The notes: generated by a model not told the origin, from the letters alone. Shown: positions 1 through 8,492, counted from the first letter of the stretch. The stretch: DNA of 64,000 bases from Silicimonas sp. (GCA_022826385.1 JAJDUZ010000041.1:1-64000), one strand, 5' to 3'. Program-made: numbers and translations.

Positions 1-59
1 CTTTCATATCGGTCCGAACTACGCTTATACTTCGCGCGGGTGGTCTCGTTCCAAGCCAT
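1..59 (-). mobile_element. IS5-type transposase, N-terminal fragment cut by window edge
   Basis: Read on the minus strand from the ATG at 57-59, this gives MAWNETTRAKYKRSSDRYE and then leaves the window. That opening is typical of IS5-superfamily transposases in alphaproteobacteria, whose next residues are usually a DLTD..W segment. A strong ribosome binding site (GGGAGGG) precedes the ATG by about 5 bases. Only 19 residues are visible, so the family call rests on the characteristic N-terminus. The terminal inverted repeat of the element should lie within roughly the next 100 bases to the right, but I could not define it. Confidence 0.6.
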
Positions 60-651
60 GTGGCCCTCCCTGTCTGTGGTCAAATTCAGTAGGGAAATAC
101 CACATCAGATGAGACCATCCACATTCTAGGTCAGGCTCTTATAGTCGGTAGGGATAAGATTACGGGATGCCCGTTTGGCTCAGTCTCTACGACCGGCCTG
201 CCCGAGGTCGTTGCCGGATGTCCAGTCATCGGGTCTTCTGGCCCAACCGATCCGGCAAATGATGCATTCATTGAGCCCCCGGATGGCGTTCCTCAGGTTC
301 TCAAAGATAGCCATGTGCAGCGTTCTAACCACCATCAAGACCCGGCTGACCTTCCAGCAAACCAAAGGTTTTTTCGTCAGGGCTACGAGTTTCTCGATCC
401 ACCTGACGGTGTCCGTCCGATGCGCATAGGTTTGAACTTTGTAAGTTTTCAGGCACAGATCTCGCGACTACGAGACACTTTGCGTCGTCCCACATGGCTA
501 GGCGGCGTAAATTTTGGTGGAGCGCCTGGCCCCGAGTTGATCCGCGCACGCGCGGCGGGATTCTACTTTTGTCCAGCTGCTGGTGTTGATAGCGAGACTT
601 ATCCCGGGCAGTCAATTTTCAAAGCGGACGCGGTTTGAGCCGATGAAAAGC
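60..651. other. Gene-poor stretch, probably an insertion or decay boundary
   Basis: About 590 bases lie between the transposase start and the end of the YcaO gene. Several overlapping short open frames exist on both strands, but none has a convincing ribosome binding site or a recognisable protein. The minus-strand frames at 180-365 and 325-615 could be pieces of one decayed gene, since they follow each other with a frame change. I cannot name it. Confidence 0.4.
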
Positions 652-1596
652 CTATACAGCTACCACCTTCGCGACTGGCAGAGGTATTTCTTCGACAGTC
701 AAGTCGAAGACGCCGACGGGGCCGCTGTTGACCGTGGCAGCAACGGCAAGAGCGTCGCGAAGAGTCAAATTTGGGGTCCGCAATTCACTTGGATCAAGGA
801 CACGGTCTGGTGTCTTGAAGGGGTTAGTTTGAGCGCCTCTATAAATCTCAAAAAGACGTTTCTCCTGCTGGCCCATCTCTTGCGTTGTTATCCCATTAAA
901 CTCCAGCGTCACCATATTGCGCCAGGACACTACGGCTTCGCCAATTGCACTGTTCAGTGCGTCAAAGAAATTAGCAGAAAAAGCTGTTCCAAAGGTGGGC
1001 CTACCGCCAAGAAAGTCAGAACAAACAGCGCGCACCAAGACTCCAACGTCGGGCAAAGGTGCTGCGTGTATAGACAAAAGACGCAGCTGCCTTTTCAACC
1101 AAGCATTCAGGCCCGTCGGAACCGCATCTTGCGGGACGATGTGGCTATAGGCGTTTTGCGAGTCCAGTTGATGCTCAAGAAACTCAAAAATCGCGGCCAT
1201 CGCGGCCGCCTCTGGGCTGGGCCCGGCTGCCGCGCCCTTAGAATCAATTTGTCCGATCGATACTGGCGAACCAAGGAGAAGGCGCGAGCCGGGCAAACTG
1301 TGCAAGTTGCCGTCGGAAGCCAGAACGCTTTCAAAAATTTCCGGGCCATCCTTAGAATACTGGAGGGCATAACGTTCGATCGCCTCGAAGCCGGCAAGCA
1401 GTGCGGCCCGTTCAGGTGTCTCGGCAACTCCAAATGCAATTCGGAGCGGCATACTTCCAGCGGGAGGCAGAGTTCCGTTTCGCAAGCGGATAGTGCGAAA
1501 GGCTGCGTGAAGCGGGGCATTGTTTGGAAATTCGGCGAAGGAGGCCTTGGAAACGACCTTCGCCGTCTCGGCTTTCGATATGTGGGGGTCGGTCAT
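652..1596 (-). CDS. YcaO-domain protein (candidate RiPP cyclodehydratase-type enzyme)
   Basis: YcaO proteins use ATP to activate a peptide amide backbone, giving azolines, amidines or thioamides in modified peptides. Numbering from the TTG at 1614, the family landmarks are visible: the first ATP/Mg element GFEAIERYAL near residues 75-84, the segment GAAAGPSPEAAAMAAIFEF near 127-145, which matches the usual GxAAGPTxEEA..ALLELIER pattern, and an A..EA segment near 215-228. I chose the ATG at 1594-1596 over the TTG six codons upstream. The protein is about 314 residues and stops just after PLPVAKVVAV, where most family members continue with a VPGLE-like C-terminal tail, so it may be C-terminally truncated. 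It is divergent from the small precursor-like gene 68 bases away. No TfuA, E1-like or flavin dehydrogenase partner is in the window. The YcaO fold call is fairly secure; the reaction is unknown. Confidence 0.75.
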   Translation of the reverse strand: MTDPHISKAETAKVVSKASFAEFPNNAPLHAAFRTIRLRNGTLPPAGSMPLRIAFGVAETPERAALLAGFEAIERYALQYSKDGPEIFESVLASDGNLHSLPGSRLLLGSPVSIGQIDSKGAAAGPSPEAAAMAAIFEFLEHQLDSQNAYSHIVPQDAVPTGLNAWLKRQLRLLSIHAAPLPDVGVLVRAVCSDFLGGRPTFGTAFSANFFDALNSAIGEAVVSWRNMVTLEFNGITTQEMGQQEKRLFEIYRGAQTNPFKTPDRVLDPSELRTPNLTLRDALAVAATVNSGPVGVFDLTVEEIPLPVAKVVAV

Positions 1597-1633
1597 TTTT
1601 GTTTCCAACAACAAACGTAAGGAGGTATCTACT

Positions 1634-1672
1634 ATGACTATTGGGTCGAAGAGAGGGATTTATCATGGCTAG
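1634..1672 (+). other. 12-codon upstream ORF with ideal ribosome binding site
   Basis: The only perfect Shine-Dalgarno sequence here (AAGGAGG, with about 8 bases to the ATG at 1634) drives a short frame encoding MTIGSKRGIYHG and ending at TAG 1670-1672. It overlaps the ATG of the next gene (1665) in another frame, so termination would bring ribosomes onto that start. It may be a coupling or leader peptide for the precursor gene, or chance. The seen facts are the RBS, the frame and the overlap; the role is inference. Confidence 0.35.
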
Positions 1673-1994
1673 ATTAAAACTGAACCCGGATTTTTCGATG
1701 AAGGATCTAGGTCAGCAGGTTTTGCTGGCTGCGGAAGCTCATCACAATGGCAACCAAGCTGCACGAGACAGCGCGGAAGCTCAAATGGTGAACATGTTCG
1801 CCGACGCGGGAGGTTTCCAGCCAGGTAATCCGAACATCGTTTTTCATTATGACGAACCAAATGTTGTCAATGTTGTTATTCCTAGCATTGGAGACAAAGT
1901 TGTTCGAAAAGACAACTTCCTGCCAGAATTCGATTTCGATCACTTGGCTGCCGAAACTATGGGCTTCATAGTTATCTTTGGTTGTGGGAAGTGA
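1665..1994 (+). CDS. Candidate RiPP precursor with NHLP-like leader (109 aa)
   Basis: The protein is 109 residues, starting MARLKLNPDFSMKDLGQQ and ending GFIVIFGCGK. The middle part, with DEPNVVNVVIPS near residues 63-74, resembles the E-TPD-x-VxLVLP stretch of nitrile-hydratase-like leader peptides (NHLP), which precede the core in many YcaO-associated precursors. The N-terminal half is helical and rich in Ala, Gln and Glu. The tail after the IPS segment is short, hydrophobic and holds the only cysteine, a plausible core or the end of a core. The start is the ATG at 1665 with AGAGGGA six bases upstream; a TTG at 1641 in the same frame lacks a good site. It is divergent from the YcaO gene and 25 bases ahead of the SARP-type regulator. 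The NHLP relation was judged by eye. The alternative is an unrelated small cytoplasmic protein. Confidence 0.55.
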   Translation: MARLKLNPDFSMKDLGQQVLLAAEAHHNGNQAARDSAEAQMVNMFADAGGFQPGNPNIVFHYDEPNVVNVVIPSIGDKVVRKDNFLPEFDFDHLAAETMGFIVIFGCGK

Positions 1995-2019
1995 TCGACA
2001 AGTGAAAGCGTTCTAACGC

Positions 2020-3645
2020 GTGGCGATATCTGAGGCGCGGACCAAGATTTTCCTCTCAGGCCCTCTTCAGATAGTCTGCGTAGACGGCAAGGACGTCACG
2101 CCGCGAGGCACAAAGGCGAAGGCCTTACTGGCATTAGTACTACTATCAAAAAATGCCATACGCAGCCGGACCTGGCTACAGGACCGGCTGTGGAGCACAA
2201 GTTCGCAACAGCAAGGGGCATCTTCGTTGCGGAAGGAACTTAGTGTTCTGAAGAAAGAATTTAGCCGTTACAGTCTGACTTTTCTAAATATTGATCGCGA
2301 GACCGTTTCGATCAATCTGCAAGAAGTGGAAGTTGATGTATTTGAAGAGCGACAATTATCAGAGCGGGCAGAGTTGCTCGAGGGTCTTGACGTCGGCGAC
2401 GTTGAATTTGAAGATTGGTTAGCTGTTGAACGACAAGCCTATTGGGGCATAGCTGAGACAGACGAAGAGCTAGCTCCTCAATGGTCAAAGCCTTTAGGAA
2501 AATGGTCTCGCCAACGCCCCTCGATCGTTTTGGAACCGATGGAAGAAGTGGGCGCTAATCCAGAGATTTCCGTCGTCGCTCGTTCAATTCATGATGAGCT
2601 GATGTTTTTGTTGGGTAACTTGTCAGATGTTATTGAACTTCGTGACGCGAGGCGGCAGACGGAACCGATCGACGGATATATCTTGAGTGGTAGCGTTGTT
2701 GGTGCTGAAGGTCTGCGTGTTGCGGCGCAACTAACATCTTCTGAAGACCGTTCATGTTTGTGGAACGAGCGATTTCGATTTCGCCCCGGCGACCAGTTTA
2801 ATGCGGTTGAGGAGATCGCCATACAAGTCGTTGAAGCACTACAACTTCGACTAAGAGATGGATACTGGTCAGAGATTTGGTCGTCACGAAATACTGTAGT
2901 AGAGGCGTGGACAGCGTTCCAAAAAGGGAGAATTCAGGAAGGTCATACGACTTATGAAGGTTTGAAGCACGCAATTCGGCATTACGAAATGTGTTTGAAA
3001 CACGATCCAGAGTACTTACCCGCCAAAGTCGCAATCGGGTTCTGTCACCTCGATTTAATTCGGCTTGGAATGGACCCAAGTCCGGAAAGTACCCTAATCA
3101 CGATAGAGGAAAGATGTGAAGACTTGCGAGAGGCGTTCTCTGATGATCCATACGTCGTCGCGCTACGAGCGTTTTTCTTATGCGCGAAGGGGAATACCGA
3201 AGAAGCATGCGCTGTTATGGAGAGTGCTTTAGATAGGTTTCAGTATAGCCCAGATGTATTGGGCTATTACGCAGGTCTTCTTGGATACAACGATCAACTT
3301 GAGGAAGAAATATCTATTTGCCGACAAGCTATAGCTTTGACGCCGCATCCTCCCATCTGGATCGAAGCTAACCTTGCTCTTGCCCTTGCCTTGAATGGTG
3401 ACAAGTCAGCTTGGCGCCATGCGCACAACGTCCTGAACGTCGACACTGGGAACGTGCGCGCCCATATGGTTCTATGTGCTGTTTCCGTTGAGGCTAGAAA
3501 CATGACCTTGGCGCATAGGCATGCACGTCGCATTCTCGAAATTCAGCCTAGTTTCCAATCAGAAAATTGGGCTTGGAATGTGTGTTTCAAGAATCCAGAC
3601 CACTACCGCAGAATGGTCGACTTACTTTTTCAAGCAGGGCTCTAA
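2020..3645 (+). CDS. SARP/AfsR-type transcriptional regulator with TPR-like C-terminus
   Basis: This is a 541-residue protein. Residues about 8-90 form an OmpR-like winged helix of the SARP/AfsR type: FLSGPLQIV, then VTPRGTKAKALLALVLLS and WLQDRLWS, with SSLRKELSVLKK as the recognition part. A bacterial transcriptional activation-like segment follows. A middle domain (about 175-285, SVVARSIHDELMFLLG and YILSGSVVGAEGLRVAAQL) resembles the TolB-like part found in adenylate-cyclase and SARP fusions. The C-terminal 230 residues are helical repeats (AIRHYEMCLKHDPEYLPAK, then further similar units), consistent with TPRs. The start is GTG at 2020 with a weak RBS, 25 bases after the precursor gene, which suggests co-transcription. 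It would sense an unknown signal and control the neighbouring peptide locus. No signal peptide or membrane segment is seen. Confidence 0.75.
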   Translation: MAISEARTKIFLSGPLQIVCVDGKDVTPRGTKAKALLALVLLSKNAIRSRTWLQDRLWSTSSQQQGASSLRKELSVLKKEFSRYSLTFLNIDRETVSINLQEVEVDVFEERQLSERAELLEGLDVGDVEFEDWLAVERQAYWGIAETDEELAPQWSKPLGKWSRQRPSIVLEPMEEVGANPEISVVARSIHDELMFLLGNLSDVIELRDARRQTEPIDGYILSGSVVGAEGLRVAAQLTSSEDRSCLWNERFRFRPGDQFNAVEEIAIQVVEALQLRLRDGYWSEIWSSRNTVVEAWTAFQKGRIQEGHTTYEGLKHAIRHYEMCLKHDPEYLPAKVAIGFCHLDLIRLGMDPSPESTLITIEERCEDLREAFSDDPYVVALRAFFLCAKGNTEEACAVMESALDRFQYSPDVLGYYAGLLGYNDQLEEEISICRQAIALTPHPPIWIEANLALALALNGDKSAWRHAHNVLNVDTGNVRAHMVLCAVSVEARNMTLAHRHARRILEIQPSFQSENWAWNVCFKNPDHYRRMVDLLFQAGL

Positions 3646-3764
3646 ATGCCGAGCCACGCTTGTTTGGGCACCTATGTTACAGCAATGACAAGAACACTAT
3701 TGGACACGTTTTTTAGGGGCGGAAGTTTCTCTCCACACTTAAATTGATGGTTAGGCAAGCGAAC

Positions 3765-4928
3765 TCAGAACTTGAAAGAAAATCCAATTGTTGTTTTGTC
3801 GATCTGCTCGCCCGTTCGGTAACTTTCACCATTCTCGTAAGAGACTACGAATGCGGATGTGTTTTCTGGATCTTTTGTCAGTGGGAAATTTATTGCCACA
3901 CTGCCGAGTGTTGCGTCATCGCCGTTTGAAATGTTGCGGCGAGTGTCCAAACCAAGCTCAAGGTGCGGGGTCGCCGAGCCGATAGAGTTAAATGGATAGA
4001 TTTTGGCGCCAAGCGAAAAGCCGGCCCAGAACTGTTCGCCTGTGTCGAGTTGCGTTTCGCCTGTTTCTTTGACGTTACGATAGTCAACGTTGCCGCTGAC
4101 AAACCAAAGAAAGTGCTCTCTCAAATCTCCCGTTCCGGTACGCCCACTTCCCAATTGCCAGTCAATTCGTACGGGGGTCCAAGACGCCGATAGTCCGTAT
4201 ATCTCGGCATCTCCTTCGAAATCGGTTTGGAAGTAGGGTCCGAACTGTAGTGTCTGACGGTCAAAAGCTCCGGTGGCTTCAAAGTCGAGGAAGGCATCAA
4301 TTCCGACCGTTGCGGACGTTGTATCGTCCGCACCTGAGTTTACCGTACCATTAAGGTCAAGGTATGTAGCAAACGACAAACCAGATAAAGAGCTCGTTTC
4401 TGACCTCTTGCGATCGGGGTCCAGCAATAGGTAGGTCAGTACGCCATCTACATTTAACGTTTGTTCTCCTGCTTCGGCGTCGTCGGTAAAGGAAAACGTT
4501 GCCCCGGATCTTGTAAGTGGACTCAAGCTGGGTGTGACACGGTTTTTACTCAAAAAAAGCCTCTGTGCCGGTTCATTTTCCGGTGCTTCATCTGTGCCAA
4601 CCTCAATCGGGCTGGTTTGAGATTGAAAAATTAGGTCATCCTCTTGAAATCCACCATCTTCGTCGAGAGCTTCCGCAACGCGCTGGTTGATGTATTCGAG
4701 TTCGGCAGCCGAAATAACTCCATCGCAGTTTTGATCGTAGGCTTGCAGTTCCTCTGACACTTGTAGTCGCGCCAGGTTGCCGACTTCACTTCCTGTAATA
4801 AAACCATCGCCATTGCTGTCACATCTGGTCTTGGCGCTTGGCTTCGTTTGTGCAGAGACTGAGGTAACACAGGTAGTCAAAGCTATCGAAATAGACAGCG
4901 CGCCTAGAATGAATGTTGAATTGGTCAT
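3765..4928 (-). CDS. Exported EF-hand protein with beta-barrel-like C-terminus
   Basis: The protein is 387 residues from the ATG at 4926-4928. An N-terminal hydrophobic signal (TFILGALSISIALTTCV) ends near residue 26 at VSA-Q. Two EF-hand loops follow: DSNGDGFITGSE at 37-48 and DQNCDGVISAAE at 65-76, both with Asp at the first, third and fifth positions and an acidic last position. From about residue 130 on, the sequence alternates polar and hydrophobic residues (YLDLNGTV, LQFGPYFQTDF, PHLELGLDTRR) and ends TTIGFSFKF with a terminal Phe, as outer-membrane barrels do. I infer a calcium-binding periplasmic head joined to an outer-membrane barrel. The start overlaps the stop of the preceding small gene by ATGA, so the two are translationally coupled. 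It converges with the SARP-type regulator. Confidence 0.7.
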   Translation of the reverse strand: MTNSTFILGALSISIALTTCVTSVSAQTKPSAKTRCDSNGDGFITGSEVGNLARLQVSEELQAYDQNCDGVISAAELEYINQRVAEALDEDGGFQEDDLIFQSQTSPIEVGTDEAPENEPAQRLFLSKNRVTPSLSPLTRSGATFSFTDDAEAGEQTLNVDGVLTYLLLDPDRKRSETSSLSGLSFATYLDLNGTVNSGADDTTSATVGIDAFLDFEATGAFDRQTLQFGPYFQTDFEGDAEIYGLSASWTPVRIDWQLGSGRTGTGDLREHFLWFVSGNVDYRNVKETGETQLDTGEQFWAGFSLGAKIYPFNSIGSATPHLELGLDTRRNISNGDDATLGSVAINFPLTKDPENTSAFVVSYENGESYRTGEQIDKTTIGFSFKF

Positions 4929-5197
4929 GTTACTGTCCACCCATTTCTTGTGTACCAATTGCGCACGGCGATATCTAAATCTTTGACAATTTTCGCCTTC
5001 TCCGTGTCTTTCGTCTTGAGTTTGAGGCCGTCCCTCGAAAAAGCCGGTCTGCGATTTAGCATCCCAGCCAGAGCTTTAGTATCTAGTGGAACAAAGTGTT
5101 TCTCTAATTTGTCTTGTCCGCGAACTCCGACGCCGTCGGGGGGGCGAACTGCACGTCTTACCCTTCGAACAATGGTCGACGACTTAATTGTTTGCAT
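4925..5197 (-). CDS. Small basic protein coupled to the EF-hand gene
   Basis: This 90-residue protein begins MQTIKSSTIVRRVRRAVR and is strongly basic in its first half. No signal peptide, membrane segment or familiar motif is visible. It is supported as a real gene by a GGAGAAC ribosome binding site 5-6 bases before the ATG and by the ATGA overlap with the downstream EF-hand gene. It may be a regulator or accessory factor of that gene; I do not recognise the family. Confidence 0.5.
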   Translation of the reverse strand: MQTIKSSTIVRRVRRAVRPPDGVGVRGQDKLEKHFVPLDTKALAGMLNRRPAFSRDGLKLKTKDTEKAKIVKDLDIAVRNWYTRNGWTVT

Positions 5198-5228
5198 GTT
5201 TTAGTTCTCCAATAATCATTCAAGCAGG

Positions 5229-5504
5229 TTGGCTTTTGAATCTAAGAAGGCGTGGTGCCCAGATCTCTTCGAGAAGTGGATTGACGAAAGTTCGATGAAA
5301 TGTCCGGTTTCCGTTCTATCGGGGCTTCTAGTTTTTTCGGACACATACGATGGACAGCGTTTGTCCTTCGATGGCCTTCCACCGCATAGGAATCAGGATC
5401 CTTATCAATCTTTGTCAATTTTGCACTCCATCCTCCATGCGTTGGAAGGCATCTCGTCGGACGTGCGTTACCTGATCGTTACTGCGGAGCGTAAAAGAGG
5501 ATAA
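5229..5504 (+). CDS. Hypothetical protein (91 aa, weak support)
   Basis: An open frame of 91 residues starts at TTG 5229 (MAFESKKAWCPDLFEKW) and ends RYLIVTAERKRG. A weak GCAGG lies just upstream. It is divergent from the small basic gene. The composition looks protein-like, with a compact SVLSGLLVFSDTYDG segment and a helical ILHSILHALEGI segment, but I recognise no family, and the codon usage in this AT-richer region does not discriminate well. Confidence 0.3.
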   Translation: MAFESKKAWCPDLFEKWIDESSMKCPVSVLSGLLVFSDTYDGQRLSFDGLPPHRNQDPYQSLSILHSILHALEGISSDVRYLIVTAERKRG

Positions 5505-5837
5505 TATGTTGTTGTTAATGGTATTTCACGCGTGCACAAGGGCGTTGCAGAATGCGAATCAAGTGGAAAATCTGGTGCCTAATGCTGAAAGAGACCATGC
5601 TGGCAGCAAAAGCACTGCCATAAACATTTGTCAGTTGGTGTCTCAAGCTATGTTTCAAAGTACCCCTGTAATGGCCTAGACAACTTGGCGACGAGCGAAT
5701 TCGTTGATCGGAAGTAGCGATAAATAGGAATTATCGTACCCTCGAAGAGCATGAGGCATGAACTATCTTTGAAGTTCTGTTTTTGGGGAAGCAGCCTTGT
5801 AGCATGGACTTTCACTGTGAGAGGCTGCCAAGGGCTG
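5505..5837. other. Intergenic stretch without a supported gene
   Basis: About 330 bases with no convincing reading frame, RNA gene or long repeat. It contains only shadow frames. It lies downstream of both flanking genes, which converge on it. Confidence 0.4.
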
Positions 5838-6326
5838 CTAGTGAAAACGGTTCCTAGGTTCAGGCAGTTGCGAAGCAAGCCTGGCGAACTCCAGTGATGT
5901 TCGATTGGCTTCCGAGAAGTAATCTGCCAACTTTTCAACATTGAAGCTACCGGGGTCTGGCGCAGATGCTTTGAACTGCTCCAGATTAGCCCTCGCTGCC
6001 ACCTCAAGCTGCTGTATCTCTTTTTGCTCTTCGGAGGAGCGCAAGGGTGAACGAAGTTTTGGCCCATTTCGCCATTCGTGCTCGCGCCAGGCGTTTCGAG
6101 AGGCTTGGCTCCTTAGTTGAAACGTGGCAAAGCTCTGTTCGACGCTTGCTTCAGCCTTTTGCCTTTCCAATCGCAAGGCGTTTATCTCGGCCCCTTTGGT
6201 TGCTTTAAGCGCCGCCTTCAGTGATCTCCGATCAAGCATCCAGAATGCGACACCAAGCGTCGCGACGACGGCTGTGTAGAACTCCAGCGGATTTGCCCGC
6301 AACAAGTGTTGAGCATACTCAATCAT
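5838..6326 (-). CDS. Membrane-anchored coiled-coil protein (162 aa), unknown function
   Basis: The start is the ATG at 6324-6326, with GGGAG about 7 bases upstream; a longer in-frame start at 6398 lacks this site. A single transmembrane helix (FYTAVVATLGVAFWML, residues about 16-31) is followed by basic residues and a long charged helical region (about 35-125) rich in Ala, Glu, Lys and Arg with heptad-like spacing, consistent with a coiled coil. The C-terminus FNVEKLADYFSEANRTSLEF also looks helical. The likely topology is a short outside N-terminus and a cytoplasmic coiled coil. No family was recognised. Confidence 0.5.
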   Translation of the reverse strand: MIEYAQHLLRANPLEFYTAVVATLGVAFWMLDRRSLKAALKATKGAEINALRLERQKAEASVEQSFATFQLRSQASRNAWREHEWRNGPKLRSPLRSSEEQKEIQQLEVAARANLEQFKASAPDPGSFNVEKLADYFSEANRTSLEFARLASQLPEPRNRFH

Positions 6327-6398
6327 CAGCGCTCCCTCTATATAGCCTTGCGTCAAGCAGCATCCACCGCATATGGTTGTAGAATGGCGTCCATTCAA

Positions 6399-6876
6399 CT
6401 GTTAGGGCTGAGCCGACCATGACGCAGAGGTTATTGTCCTTATGAATGGCTGCTTTGATGGGCTGCGCTGTAGCTTTGGAACACCGCATCCAATGGCAGC
6501 AAAGGGCCGGAGGGTCCTTGCTTCTAGTCGCGGCAGCTGCGCAGGCAAGGAGCTCGTCGGAGATAGGCGTTTCGATCGAATACTAAAAACCGAGAGCATT
6601 GAAGATGCTCTAAGCGATATCTCCGCTGTTCCGATAAATGAGCTTGCTTGGCCGAGATTCTCTGTCAAGGACTAGGTTGCGCCGGTTGTCGAAGCGCTGG
6701 AACTACTTCAAGGCGGCCACACATTTCTCAGGTTGATGACATGCGAGTTGCTCCCAGAATGGTAGGCGCTTTAACTTCGCAATCAGCACAAAAACCTTGA
6801 TTGCACGGCGAGCATGATTAACTATTTCCTGAGTATTTTTAGGGCGTTTTTCGCTGGTCAATTGGAATAGCCACAC
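6399..6876. other. Intergenic stretch with one doubtful frame
   Basis: About 480 bases. A plus-strand frame at 6442-6675 (77 codons) ends ELAWPRFSVKD and a minus-strand frame overlaps it. Neither has a ribosome binding site or a familiar sequence. The last 100 bases are AT-rich and are a likely promoter region for the gene at 6877. Confidence 0.35.
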
Positions 6877-8490
6877 ATGCATAATCCGGCTTACGCAATT
6901 TTGGCTCTTTGCCTTCTAACCACATCGGCTCACGCGCAAAGCGATCGAATAACTGTCGCCTATATGGGAGGTGAGAACTCTCTTGCCCATGCTGGAGCGA
7001 TAAGATTTGCCGAATGCTTCAATATGGTCTCCGGTGGCGCACGGAAGATGGAACTATTAGACGGTCAGGTGGTAGGCAATGTGAAAGAGATGCTCAGCCT
7101 GACTGGAAATGAACAGATTGCTTTCTCTATCATTTCCGATGGATATCAGGACCTCAGCAATGGCTTCGATGTCTTTAATTTGCCTTTCTTGATCGGGAGC
7201 CAGGAGGAACTGCGTGCACTGCGCGCGAATTACCTCACCCCACTCAGCGAAGCTGCAAGCCAGAACGGCCTCGCACTTGTGGATATTTGGGATAATGAGG
7301 CGGTGGGAATTGTTACGCAAATCTCAGTATCGTCACCGGAAGACTTTCAAGGTTTGAAATTTCGTCAACCGGCCACAGCACCCTACCAGGAACTCTTCGA
7401 GAAAATCGGTGTCACACCAACCCAATTGCCCTTCTCTGAAGTCTATGAGTCTCTTGCGACGGGAGTAATCGACGGGATGGAGTTGTCAGCTTCCCGCTTT
7501 GACGAGATGGGTTTCTATGAAGTTGCCAAACACTTCGCTGAAACCAATCATCGCTATGTACCGACAATGCTGTTTTCATCGCCCAACTTTCTGTCGGTGC
7601 TGCATCAGACTGAGCGTGCAATCATCGAGAGTTGCGCTGTGGAAGCTGGGGATTACACCTTCGACTTGGCGGCATGGCAAGCAGATGAGACTCTTATAAA
7701 TTTAACGGCATCCGGTGTCACAATTTATACTCCGACCATTCAAGAGAAGGCTGCCCTCAAGGAAGCTGCAGCGGCGATCCATGCGAGTGAAGATCTTTCA
7801 CCATCAGCTGGAGTGATCGTCGGAGAACTTGTTGCGGCCCAAAACAACGAGAAACCATTTCCAGCGACGCGCCTCCCAACCCGACTGTTTTCCGGCCCCC
7901 GGGGCTTTCCGCCAGACGGCTTCCCGGCCTATGGGATCGTTGCTTTTCCAATCCGGCCCGAGGGAGAAAACACGACGCGAGCAATCATGATTTGTGGCGC
8001 GTACCTTTCGACCTTTCGGCACAGCGAAGAGGCGTTAAGACGTTACACTGGATCGAGCCGGAGCGATCAGATGGTTACTGTTTGGCCCGTCACGACCGAT
8101 AGTGCAGCCACGCAACTCAATCAGGCACCCAGGCGCGGCCTTTGCGACCATGCAGTCTCAAACTACGACTTCGGCGGCGCAAAGGAAGCTATTGAGCAAG
8201 GGCGCCTCGCAAGGGGGATGTCCACGAAGCGCGGCCCTTTCTTGCTCGCTTGGGCTCCTGGCGCAGACAAGGGCGATCCTGGCGCGCCCGTTTTGACCGC
8301 CGATCTTTCTAACGTTGAAACGACGGAAGAAGCGGCAGAGTATTTCCTGCGATGGCATGAGGATATCGAAGATGACCCTAGGCTTTGGCCGGGCTCATGG
8401 AGCGTCGAACGGTTCCGGCAAGTGGGCCATGAATGGTTCAATAGGACCGGCAAAGTCATTTTGAGTCTGGTTCCCGGAGAAGGAGACTGA
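6877..8490 (+). CDS. DctP-type substrate-binding domain fused to an unknown C-terminal domain
   Basis: This is a 537-residue exported protein. The signal peptide is MHNPAYAILALCLLTTSAHA. Residues about 22-310 match a TRAP-transporter DctP-like fold: FAECFNMVSGGARKMELLDG, FDVFNLPFLIG, VGIVTQISVSSPEDFQGLKF, and the diagnostic PFSEVYESLATGVIDGMEL. DctP proteins are usually about 330 residues. Here roughly 215 further residues follow, including GFPAYGIVAFPIRPEG, a CGAYLSTFRHSEEALRRY segment, SDQMVTVWPVT, GPFLLAWAPGADKG and YFLRWHEDIEDDP. I do not recognise this second domain. No DctQ or DctM permease gene lies nearby, so a role as a periplasmic sensor or carrier rather than a simple importer component is possible. 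The next gene starts 2 bases after the stop. Confidence 0.7.
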   Translation: MHNPAYAILALCLLTTSAHAQSDRITVAYMGGENSLAHAGAIRFAECFNMVSGGARKMELLDGQVVGNVKEMLSLTGNEQIAFSIISDGYQDLSNGFDVFNLPFLIGSQEELRALRANYLTPLSEAASQNGLALVDIWDNEAVGIVTQISVSSPEDFQGLKFRQPATAPYQELFEKIGVTPTQLPFSEVYESLATGVIDGMELSASRFDEMGFYEVAKHFAETNHRYVPTMLFSSPNFLSVLHQTERAIIESCAVEAGDYTFDLAAWQADETLINLTASGVTIYTPTIQEKAALKEAAAAIHASEDLSPSAGVIVGELVAAQNNEKPFPATRLPTRLFSGPRGFPPDGFPAYGIVAFPIRPEGENTTRAIMICGAYLSTFRHSEEALRRYTGSSRSDQMVTVWPVTTDSAATQLNQAPRRGLCDHAVSNYDFGGAKEAIEQGRLARGMSTKRGPFLLAWAPGADKGDPGAPVLTADLSNVETTEEAAEYFLRWHEDIEDDPRLWPGSWSVERFRQVGHEWFNRTGKVILSLVPGEGD

Positions 8491-8492
8491 AA

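Noticed and set aside
583-1620. 345-codon plus-strand frame opposite YcaO
   Set aside because: Shadow frame; the minus strand shows conserved YcaO motifs.
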